A stretch of DNA of 14,709 nucleotides, taken from the NCBI GenBank assembly GCA_044870295.1, contig JBIOYQ010000105.1, positions 1 through 14,709 on the forward strand. Reading direction: 5' to 3'. Position 1 is the stretch's first letter; each line of letters opens with the position of its first letter. The translations under genes were made by a program, and so were the position numbers. Shown here in pieces: positions 6,872 to 13,417 of the stretch. Source of the stretch: AC-52 sp044870295 (GTDB lineage Bacteria; Actinomycetota; UBA4738). A model generated the notes under the pieces. It did not search any database. It had not been told where the DNA came from and saw nothing but the letters and a program-made list of their open reading frames with translations.

Positions 6872-8195
6872 GCCCAGCGTGGGTACGGCATCACCCTCGA
6901 AACCGGGGACCGAGCCGGCGACCGCTGCCGTCGTCACCGTGAGCGATGGCGTCGCCCGCGGCGTCCGTGACGATGCCTCGGGGCGGGCGGTGGCCTCGCT
7001 CCTCGAATCGTCGGGGTTCCAGGTTGCGGTCCGAGAGGTCGCCCCGGACGAGGTGGACCAGATCGCGGCCCTGCTTCGCCGGCTCCGCGACCGTGGGATC
7101 CCCCTGGTGGTCACCACCGGCGGGACCGGACTGGGCCCTCGTGACGTCACGCCGGAGGCCACGCGGACCGTGATCGACCGGGAAGCCCCAGGGCTGGCCG
7201 AGGAGATGCGCGCCGCAGGCCGAGGGTCCACGCCCTTCGCCGCGCTCTCCAGGGGCGTGGCGGGCATGGCCGGAGCGACCTTGATCGTGAACGTTCCGGG
7301 CAGCGAGCGGGGGGCGGTGGAGAGCCTGACCGCCATCCTGCCGGCGCTCCCCCACGCGCTGGACCTGCTGGCCGGGAACACCGCCCACGCCGGACCCCAC
7401 GCGTCCGGGGAAGGTCACGCCCACGACCACGAACGGGGAAGGTCGCTCGAGGAGGAGGTCGCGGCGCGGCAGGCAGCGGGAGAAGCGATCGTCGTTGCCA
7501 CGGCCGTCAGTGTGCAGGGGAACCCGCCCTGCCGCGTCGGTCAGAAGATGCTGCTCGGCCCGAACGGCGCCCTGGGCGGGACGCTGGGATGCGCCGAGTT
7601 CGACGACGCGGCGGTGAGGGACGCTCCGGGCGTCCTGGCCGCGATGGAACCTTCGACCCGAACGTACACGCACGACCTCGGGTCGATCGAGGTCTTCCTC
7701 GAACCGGTGGCCCGACGCCCCCTCCTGCTGGTGTTCTCGGCCACGCCCGTGGCGGCCGCCTTGCTGCGGTGGGGCCGGGATCTCGGGTTCGAATCGGTCC
7801 TGGTCGAGTCTCGCGGCGACCGCGTCACGATGGCGCATCGGGCCGTGGCGCGGGTGATCGGTGACGTCGGCGAGGTGGCCGTCGACGCCGACACCATGGC
7901 GGTGCACACCGACCATGACGCCCCCGGCGTTGCCGACTCTGTGGCGACCCTGCTCAGATCATCGGCGCGGTTCGTGGGCGTGATGGGCAGCACTCGCCAC
8001 GTCGGGCCGCACATGGCCGCCCTGCGGGAGATGGGGTTCAGCGATCAGGACCTGGCCCGCATCCGCACCCCGGTCGGCATGGACCTCGGGGCGCGCAGCG
8101 CCGAGGAGATCGCGCTGTCGATCCTGGCCGGTCTGGTGGCCGAACGCCACGGTGCAGGTGGTGGGTGGCTGGACCGACGCCCACCGGTTCAGTAA
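6870..8195 (+). CDS. fusion of MogA/MoaB-type molybdopterin adenylyltransferase and XdhC/CoxI-type cofactor chaperone
   Basis: A single 441-residue frame joins two molybdenum-cofactor domains. Residues about 18-168 are MogA/MoaB-like: VVTVSDGVARG, the molybdopterin-binding TTGGTGLGPRDVTPEATR at 82-99, and NVPGSERG at 141-148. Such domains activate molybdopterin with ATP before molybdenum insertion. Residues 173-187 form a linker with five His. Residues about 193-425 are XdhC/CoxI-like: VVATAVSVQGNPPCRVGQKML at the front, then a Rossmann-type part and the family ending VGVMGSTRHVG, RIRTPVGMDLGARSAEEIALSI. XdhC proteins bind the cofactor and hand it to xanthine dehydrogenase-type enzymes. The Rossmann loop reads FSATPVA where FGAGHVA is usual. 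The start may be GTG 6879 instead of ATG 6870. It lies beside moaA, which supports the role. No target enzyme is visible. Confidence 0.88.
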   Translation: MPSVGTASPSKPGTEPATAAVVTVSDGVARGVRDDASGRAVASLLESSGFQVAVREVAPDEVDQIAALLRRLRDRGIPLVVTTGGTGLGPRDVTPEATRTVIDREAPGLAEEMRAAGRGSTPFAALSRGVAGMAGATLIVNVPGSERGAVESLTAILPALPHALDLLAGNTAHAGPHASGEGHAHDHERGRSLEEEVAARQAAGEAIVVATAVSVQGNPPCRVGQKMLLGPNGALGGTLGCAEFDDAAVRDAPGVLAAMEPSTRTYTHDLGSIEVFLEPVARRPLLLVFSATPVAAALLRWGRDLGFESVLVESRGDRVTMAHRAVARVIGDVGEVAVDADTMAVHTDHDAPGVADSVATLLRSSARFVGVMGSTRHVGPHMAALREMGFSDQDLARIRTPVGMDLGARSAEEIALSILAGLVAERHGAGGGWLDRRPPVQ

Positions 8196-8198
8196 CCC

Positions 8199-9029
8199 TT
8201 ACTTGCTGGCGCCGTACGTCCCCTCTGCGTCGAAGGTGTCCGACGCATCTTTCAACTTCAGACCGGTGCATTCGAACGACCCGGAGAAGCCATCGTCGAC
8301 CACGGAGGCGACGGTGATCTTGCACTCACCGCGAGTCGAGGTGACGGTCTCGGAACCCCCGTCGGGCGTCGTGATCGTGATCCGGACCGTCTTGTTCGTG
8401 ATCACCGTCGTGGCGAAGGTCCCCTCGGTCGGGTTGTGCACGTCGATGTGGAGTTCGACCGTCGCGCCCTTCCACGTGCCGTTGATGTCGGACCCGAACA
8501 GTGACCCGAGCCCCGTCGAGGAGAATTCGCTCTGCGTCAGGTCCTCACTGGCCGTGACCGCGCCCGTCACGTCGATGTGCGCCTTCTTGGCCTTCGCCTC
8601 CGCGCTCAGGGTCTTCTGGACCTCCGCCGGCCCGCCTCCTGAACTGAGGGCCAGGAACACCCCTCCACCGATCACCAGCAGGCCGAGGATGCCGAAGACG
8701 AGCAGGGAGCGTCGCCGCCGGTGTCTCCGGTTCACCTCTACCTCGCGGCGCCAGACCTCGTCCGGATTCGTCTGCGTGATGACCGTGCCGGATCCTGACG
8801 GTTCGAGCTCGAGGTAGCGGCGCCAACCTTCGTGGCGGCCTTGCTCCGTGGACGGGAACGTCTCGACGGGAGGGCCGGATGCGGCCGCGTCCCAGATCCC
8901 GTACATGTCGGGCCCGTACCCGAAGGCATAGCGGTTCCCGCTGTGGATCAACCCGAGAGGGCGGTCCTTGGGGATCCGGACTTCCTCGTGGTCCTCCGCG
9001 GACCCTTCCTGCGGAACCTTCACCTGCAT
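8199..9029 (-). CDS. bitopic membrane protein with extracytoplasmic beta-rich domain, function unknown
   Basis: A 276-residue protein in three parts. The cytoplasmic N-terminus (1-107) holds a segment around 33-76 (RYAFGYGPDMYGIWDA, then ETFPSTEQGRHEGWRRYLELEP). I recall similar modules at the front of other actinobacterial membrane proteins, but cannot name a role. A basic run RRHRRRR (101-107) precedes one membrane helix at about 108-128, giving an N-in, C-out topology. The outside part (129-276) is Thr/Ser-rich and beta-type, with two Cys (236 and 254) that could form a disulfide. ATG 9029 has GAGG five bases upstream and a good promoter at 9058-9087. Its stop is three bases from the stop of the convergent fusion gene. 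I do not recognise a function. Confidence 0.8.
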   Translation of the reverse strand: MQVKVPQEGSAEDHEEVRIPKDRPLGLIHSGNRYAFGYGPDMYGIWDAAASGPPVETFPSTEQGRHEGWRRYLELEPSGSGTVITQTNPDEVWRREVEVNRRHRRRRSLLVFGILGLLVIGGGVFLALSSGGGPAEVQKTLSAEAKAKKAHIDVTGAVTASEDLTQSEFSSTGLGSLFGSDINGTWKGATVELHIDVHNPTEGTFATTVITNKTVRITITTPDGGSETVTSTRGECKITVASVVDDGFSGSFECTGLKLKDASDTFDAEGTYGASK

Positions 9030-9057
9030 GGCTACCTCGCTGGTCGAGGGAGTGACA

Positions 9058-9087
9058 AGTATCGAACGCCCGGCCTCAATCGTTCAA
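9058..9087 (-). promoter_or_regulatory. sigma70-type promoter of the bitopic membrane protein gene
   Basis: On the minus strand TTGAAC (9087 to 9082) and GATACT (9063 to 9058) are 18 bases apart. Transcription would start near 9051, leaving a leader of about 20 bases with GAGG before ATG 9029. Confidence 0.6.
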
Positions 9088-9113
9088 GCGGCTCCGGGCC
9101 ACGAACGTCCTCA

Positions 9114-9455
9114 CTACCGCCGCCGCCGCGACCGCGGCGGTCCCCGGCGTCCACCGTTCTTTTTCCGCTTGACCGGCCTGGGGGCCTGAGTGGGATCGGG
9201 CAGGCCCACCTGGCCCTGCTGGACGGCCGAGACCACCTCGCGGGCCACGACATCCTGTCCCGGCCCGGCTCCCAGCATGAGCTGGAAGAGCACGCGCTGC
9301 TCGAGCTGCTGGATGGTGTCGACCACCGCCCGACGCTCGTTCCCTCGGATCGTCCACGCCGCGAAGATCCGGCCGGATGGAAGCATGTCGACGCGCAGCG
9401 GGGCATCGCCGATCCGGCCCTGCCACACGGTCCTTCCACCCTGTTGTTCGTCCAA
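9114..9455 (-). CDS. small protein with basic C-terminal tail, function unknown
   Basis: This frame gives a 113-residue protein I do not recognise. Its first half has strand-like segments (PLRVDMLPSGRIFAAWTI), the middle a likely amphipathic helix (RRAVVDTIQQLEQRVLFQLM, then VVAREVVSAVQQ), and the last 22 residues are mostly Arg, Lys, Gly and Pro (PVKRKKNGGRRG onward), which could bind nucleic acid. It is chosen over two longer overlapping minus-strand frames because those read as Arg/Ser/Pro-rich shadow peptides. The start is TTG 9455: the preceding in-frame codons include a stop, and GGAG lies six bases upstream. It is divergent from the ligase-polymerase pair, with 111 bases between the starts, and is upstream of the membrane protein gene. 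Confidence 0.65.
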   Translation of the reverse strand: MDEQQGGRTVWQGRIGDAPLRVDMLPSGRIFAAWTIRGNERRAVVDTIQQLEQRVLFQLMLGAGPGQDVVAREVVSAVQQGQVGLPDPTQAPRPVKRKKNGGRRGPPRSRRRR

Positions 9456-9551
9456 GCGTCACTCCGCGATCGGGGATCTGCACGGCGCATCCCGCTCCAG
9501 ATGCCTGCGGCGCGTGGGGTCCAACGCCGTCCACGGGCTGTGGTCTGAGGG

Positions 9552-9557
9552 TAGCAT
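9552..9557 (+). promoter_or_regulatory. -10 box of the ligase-polymerase unit
   Basis: TAGCAT ends nine bases before ATG 9567. No Shine-Dalgarno sequence lies between, so the message would be leaderless or have a leader of only a few bases. No good -35 is seen. Confidence 0.35.
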
Positions 9558-9566
9558 GCCTGAACC

Positions 9567-10604
9567 ATGAAGCTCCCCTTCCAGCCCCCCATCGCGCCCA
9601 TGGAGGCCCGCCACATCAACGCGCTGCCGTCCGGCCACGGTTGGCAGTACGAGCCGAAATGGGACGGCTTCCGGGCGCTGTGCTTCCGCGATGGCGCCGA
9701 CGTCTATGTCTCCAGCCGGAAGGAGTTGCCGTTCAATCGCTACTTCCCCGAGATCGTCCAGGCCGTCACGACGCCGGCCGAGGAGCGCATGGTGCTGGAT
9801 GGAGAGATCGTGGTGTTCACCGCCGACGGCAAGGGCCTGGACTTCGACGCGCTGCTCCTGCGCATCCACCCCGCAGAGTCACGGGTGCGTCGGCTGGCGC
9901 GGGAGACGCCGGCGTCGTTCATTGCCTTCGACCTGCTGGCTCGGGGCGATCAGGACCTGCGGAGCGAGCCGCTGGCCAAACGCCGGGCGCACCTGGAAGA
10001 GGTGCTGGAGGGATGCGCGCCGCCGCTGTATCTCAGCCCGGGCACGGAGGACGTGGAGACCGCGAGGAAGTGGCTCGACGCGTTCGTGGTCCAGGGACTG
10101 GACGGCGTGGTGGCGAAGCGCCAGGACTCGCCGTACCGCTCCGGCGAACGCGAGATGTCGAAGGTGAAGCGGGAGCGGACGGCCGACTGCGTCGTCATGG
10201 GATTCCGGTGGGCGAAGGACCTGAGGGACCAGGCGGTCGGTTCGCTCCTCCTCGGGCTGTACGGACCTGACGGGGAGCTGTGGCAGGTCGGGTTCACGTC
10301 CGGGTTCACCCGCGAAGCGCGGCGGGAGCTGGTGCAGGTGTTGGAGCCGTATCGCCAGGGCACCTCGCCCGAGCCGCCGCTCGGCATCGCGCCCGCGAGC
10401 CGGTGGGCCCAGGGCAAGGACCTTTCCTTCGAGCAGCTCCGGCCCGAGCTGGTGTGCGAGGTGGCCTTCGACCAGGTCACCGGCCACCGGATCCGTCACG
10501 GGGCCCGGTTCCTCCGGTGGCGGCCGGACAAGCCGGCGGCCTCGTGCACCTTCGATCAGCTCGTGGTCCCGCCCAACGTCGATCTTCGGAAGCTGCTGGC
10601 CTGA
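9567..10604 (+). CDS. ATP-dependent DNA ligase, NHEJ type (LigC/LigD ligase-domain family)
   Basis: This 345-residue enzyme should seal nicks through a lysine-AMP intermediate. Motif I is EPKWDGFR with nucleophile Lys31 and Arg36. Motif III is FIAFDLL at 118-124, motif IV GLDGVVAKR at 177-185, motif V VKR near 200-202, followed by the OB-fold domain with RWRPDKPAA near 318-325. Glu80 in LDGEIVVF fits the metal-binding Glu of motif IIIa. The size matches stand-alone LigC-type ligases and the ligase domain of LigD. There is no polymerase or phosphoesterase domain in this protein; the polymerase is the next gene, 15 bases downstream. Repair of double-strand breaks by end joining is inferred from that pairing. 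A Ku partner is not in view. Confidence 0.94.
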   Translation: MKLPFQPPIAPMEARHINALPSGHGWQYEPKWDGFRALCFRDGADVYVSSRKELPFNRYFPEIVQAVTTPAEERMVLDGEIVVFTADGKGLDFDALLLRIHPAESRVRRLARETPASFIAFDLLARGDQDLRSEPLAKRRAHLEEVLEGCAPPLYLSPGTEDVETARKWLDAFVVQGLDGVVAKRQDSPYRSGEREMSKVKRERTADCVVMGFRWAKDLRDQAVGSLLLGLYGPDGELWQVGFTSGFTREARRELVQVLEPYRQGTSPEPPLGIAPASRWAQGKDLSFEQLRPELVCEVAFDQVTGHRIRHGARFLRWRPDKPAASCTFDQLVVPPNVDLRKLLA

Positions 10605-10619
10605 CGCCGGAGAAGGCTC

Positions 10620-11975
10620 ATGGCGTCACCACGTGAGGAGGTTCTGGAGGTCGAGGGCCGCGAGGTCACGGTCACCAATCCGGAGAAGGTGTTCTTCCCG
10701 CGGACCGGACATACGAAGCTGGACCTCGTTCGTTACTACCTGGCGGTCGCGGACGGTGCGCTGCGCGGGGTGTCGGACCGCCCCATGGCGCTGAAGCGGT
10801 ACGTGAACGGGGCAGAAGGCGAATTCTTCTTCCAGAAGCGCGCCCCCAAGTCCCGACCTGAGTGGATCGAGACCGTCGAGCTGAGCTTTCCGTCGGGCCG
10901 GACCGCCGAGGAGATCGTGGTCAGGGATGCCGCCCAGCTGGCGTGGGTCATCAACCTGGGTTGCATCGACTTGAACCCGCACCCAGTCCGGGCGGACGAC
11001 CTCGACCATCCCGACGAGCTGCGGGTGGACCTCGACCCAGTGCCGGGGGTGGCGTGGGAGCAGATCCTCGAGGTGGCCATGGTCACGAAGGAGGCCCTGG
11101 AGGACTTCGGGCTCACCGGGTGGCCGAAGACGTCCGGCTCTCGAGGCTTCCATGTCTATGCCCGGATCGAACGGCGATGGACCTTCCCCGACGTGCGGCG
11201 CGCCGCCCTGGCCCTGGCCCGCGAGGTGGAGCGGCGCGAGCCGGACCTGGCGACGGCGGCCTGGTGGAAGGAGGAGCGGCACGGCGTGTTCCTCGACTAC
11301 AACCAGAACGCGAAGGATCGGACGGTGGCGTCCGCGTACTCGGTCCGTCCCACCACCGACGCGCGCGTCTCCACGCCCCTGCGGTGGGAGGAGATCACCG
11401 GCTGCGACCCGGCGGCGTTCACCATCGACACCGTGCCCGAGCGCTTCAGGTCCGGTGGAGACCCGAGCGACGGGATCGACGAGACGCCGGGGTCACTCGA
11501 CGCGCTGCTGGAGCTGGCCGCGCAGCACGAGGAGGCCGGCTTCCGCGACGCGCCCTGGCCGCCCCAGTACGCGAAGCAGCCCGGCGAACCATTGAGGGTG
11601 CAGCCCTCGAAGCGCCGGGGGCCGAAGGGGGGCGGCCGGGACGGGATCGTCCCTCCGCCCGCGCCCGGAAAAACGGCCGGGCCGACGGGACGGCGGCGGA
11701 CCACCATGCCCTTGGTGGAGATCGCCAGGGCGGCCACGGAGCGGGAGGCTCTCGACGGCCTCGATCGGTGGAAGGCTCGCCACCCCGAGGTCGTCCCTCA
11801 CCTGGGCCCCGCCGACGTCCTGGTCGATGCCATGCGTGGACGCAGCACGACGTGGACCAGGATCCGGGTGAACCTCCGGAACGTGCCGGAGGATCAACGA
11901 CCGCACCAGGAGCCATTGGAGGTCGACTACGACCCGTGGGAGGGCGTGGAGTGGCCCGGTCGGCCCTCGTCTTGA
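10620..11975 (+). CDS. LigD-type NHEJ primase-polymerase with C-terminal extension
   Basis: This 451-residue protein has an archaeo-eukaryotic-primase fold polymerase domain at about 10-290 that would fill gaps and add ribonucleotides at broken ends. The metal ligands are Asp137 and Asp139 in RVDLDPVPG and Asp227 in FLDYNQNAKDRT, the same numbers as I recall for the Mycobacterium tuberculosis LigD polymerase domain. TSGSRGFHVY at 171-180 and SAYSVRP at 238-244 are the expected nucleotide-binding segments. A basic, Pro/Gly-rich linker (about 325-362) leads to a C-terminal segment of about 85 residues (PLVEIARAA to YDPWEG) that is not part of the minimal polymerase. ATG 10620 has GGAGAAGG three bases upstream. 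It follows the ligase gene by 15 bases, so the two form one operon in which LigD functions are split over two proteins. Confidence 0.93.
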   Translation: MASPREEVLEVEGREVTVTNPEKVFFPRTGHTKLDLVRYYLAVADGALRGVSDRPMALKRYVNGAEGEFFFQKRAPKSRPEWIETVELSFPSGRTAEEIVVRDAAQLAWVINLGCIDLNPHPVRADDLDHPDELRVDLDPVPGVAWEQILEVAMVTKEALEDFGLTGWPKTSGSRGFHVYARIERRWTFPDVRRAALALAREVERREPDLATAAWWKEERHGVFLDYNQNAKDRTVASAYSVRPTTDARVSTPLRWEEITGCDPAAFTIDTVPERFRSGGDPSDGIDETPGSLDALLELAAQHEEAGFRDAPWPPQYAKQPGEPLRVQPSKRRGPKGGGRDGIVPPPAPGKTAGPTGRRRTTMPLVEIARAATEREALDGLDRWKARHPEVVPHLGPADVLVDAMRGRSTTWTRIRVNLRNVPEDQRPHQEPLEVDYDPWEGVEWPGRPSS

Positions 11976-11988
11976 TCTCCCCGCTGCT

Positions 11989-11994
11989 TACAAT
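11989..11994 (+). promoter_or_regulatory. -10 box of the TrpB2-type gene
   Basis: TACAAT is the closest match to consensus in the window. It lies just after the polymerase stop and 29 bases before ATG 12024. A transcript from near 12001 would carry the GGGAGG ribosome site at 12013-12018. No convincing -35 is at the right spacing. Confidence 0.5.
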
Positions 11995-12023
11995 GAGCGC
12001 TCCATCAGCCCAGGGAGGACGCC

Positions 12024-13403
12024 ATGGCCGACAGGACCCGGTTCGATCTCGCCGAGGATGACCTGCCGACTGCCTGGTACAACATCCTCCCCGACATGGC
12101 GGCGAACGGGATGCCCCCGCTCCCCCCGCTCCACCCCGGCACGCACGAACCCGTGACGCCCGACCTCCTGCTGGCGCTGTTCCCGGAATCGCTGGTGATG
12201 CAGGAGGTCTCGACCGATCCCTGGGTCGACATCCCGGGGGCGGTGCTGGACGTGTATCGGCTGTGGAGGCCGACGCCGCTGTTCCGTGCCCGCCGGCTGG
12301 AGCAGGCCCTGGAGACCCCTGCGCACATCTACTTCAAGTACGAGGGCACGTCCCCGGTCGGCTCCCACAAGCCGAACACGGCTGTGGCTCAGGCCTACTA
12401 CAACAAGGAAGCTGGGACGAAGCGCCTGACCACCGAGACGGGCGCGGGGCAGTGGGGCTCGGCCCTGGCCATGGCGTGCGCCTTCTTCGACCTCGACTGC
12501 CTGGTGTTCATGGTGAAGGCCTCGTATCAGCAGAAGCCGTACCGCCGCGTGCTGATGGAGACGTTTGGCGCCGAAGTGCGCCCGTCGCCCACGTCGACGA
12601 CGCAGTCTGGGAAGAAGGTCCTGGAAGGGGATCCCGAATCGCCCGGGTCGCTCGGCATCGCCATCAGCGAGGCCATCGAGGCCGCGGTGACCGGCGAGAA
12701 CACGAAGTACGCCATCGGGTCGGTGGCCAACCACGTGCTGCTGCACCAGACGGTGCTGGGCCAGGAAGCCAAGAAGCAGATGGAGCTGACGGGTGAGTAC
12801 CCCGACGTCGTCATCGGGTGCGTGGGCGGAGGATCGAACTACGCCGGGCTGGCGTACCCGTTCATGCAGGACCGGTTGACGGCCGGAAAGCAGACCAGAT
12901 TCGTGGCCTGCGAGCCGGCAGCGTGCCCCACACTGACCAAGGGCGAATTCCGGTACGACTTCGGCGACACCGGCGAGAGCACGCCGCTGTTCCCCATGTA
13001 CACGATCGGCCACACGTTCGTGCCGGCCCCGGTCCACGCGGGCGGCCTGCGCTACCACGGCGACGCGCCCTCGCTCTCTTTGCTGGTGAAGCACGGGCAC
13101 ATTGAGGCGAAGGCCTACACGCAGAACCCGGTGTTCGAGGCGGCCATCCAGTTCGCTCGAGCCCAGGGGATCATCCCGGGCCCCGAACCGGCGCACGCCG
13201 TCCGGGCCGTCATCGACGAAGCGGTCGAGGCCCGCGAGTCCGGGCGGGAGAAGGTCATCCTGTTCAACCTGTCCGGGCACGGGCACTTCGACATGCAGGC
13301 CTACGACGACTACCTGGCCGGACGGCTGCCCGAGGTCGAGTTCCGCCAGGAGGACGTGGACGAGGCCATGCAGCACGTCCCGCCCGTGGCGGTCCCCGGC
13401 TAG
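12024..13403 (+). CDS. TrpB2-type tryptophan synthase beta-like PLP enzyme
   Basis: This 459-residue fold-type II PLP enzyme is of the TrpB2 class, longer than the usual TrpB of about 400 residues. It would join indole and L-serine (or a relative) to give tryptophan. The PLP lysine is Lys116 in GSHKPNTA, followed by ETGAGQWGSALA at 138-149, the phosphate-binding GGGSN at 268-272 and SGHGHFD at 417-423. The N-terminal extension of about 80 residues (PTAWYNILPDM and PLHPGT) is typical of TrpB2. No trpA or other trp gene is nearby, which fits the view that TrpB2 acts without TrpA, for instance in indole salvage; this role is inferred. ATG 12024 is set by GGGAGG five bases upstream. A methyltransferase gene follows by 14 bases. 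Confidence 0.93.
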   Translation: MADRTRFDLAEDDLPTAWYNILPDMAANGMPPLPPLHPGTHEPVTPDLLLALFPESLVMQEVSTDPWVDIPGAVLDVYRLWRPTPLFRARRLEQALETPAHIYFKYEGTSPVGSHKPNTAVAQAYYNKEAGTKRLTTETGAGQWGSALAMACAFFDLDCLVFMVKASYQQKPYRRVLMETFGAEVRPSPTSTTQSGKKVLEGDPESPGSLGIAISEAIEAAVTGENTKYAIGSVANHVLLHQTVLGQEAKKQMELTGEYPDVVIGCVGGGSNYAGLAYPFMQDRLTAGKQTRFVACEPAACPTLTKGEFRYDFGDTGESTPLFPMYTIGHTFVPAPVHAGGLRYHGDAPSLSLLVKHGHIEAKAYTQNPVFEAAIQFARAQGIIPGPEPAHAVRAVIDEAVEARESGREKVILFNLSGHGHFDMQAYDDYLAGRLPEVEFRQEDVDEAMQHVPPVAVPG

Positions 13404-13417
13404 CGGAGCGTCGAGCC

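Noticed and set aside
8191..8203. Perfect inverted repeat AGTAA-CCC-TTACT spanning both stop codons of the convergent fusion and membrane-protein genes, as a bidirectional terminator
   Set aside because: The stem is only five pairs, AT-rich, and lacks a T-run on either side. It arises mainly because both genes end in TAA three bases apart.
9032..9619. Two longer minus-strand frames overlapping the small basic-tailed gene
   Set aside because: Their peptides are dominated by Arg, Ser, Gly and Pro without secondary-structure pattern, and one crosses the ligase start; the 113-residue frame has a ribosome site and a protein-like pattern.
10160..10190. Unusual ligase motif V (MSKVKR where W-x-K-x-K is often seen)
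   Set aside because: I recall this variant in other actinobacterial LigC-type ligases, and the Lys residues that matter are present, so it is not evidence of a defect.
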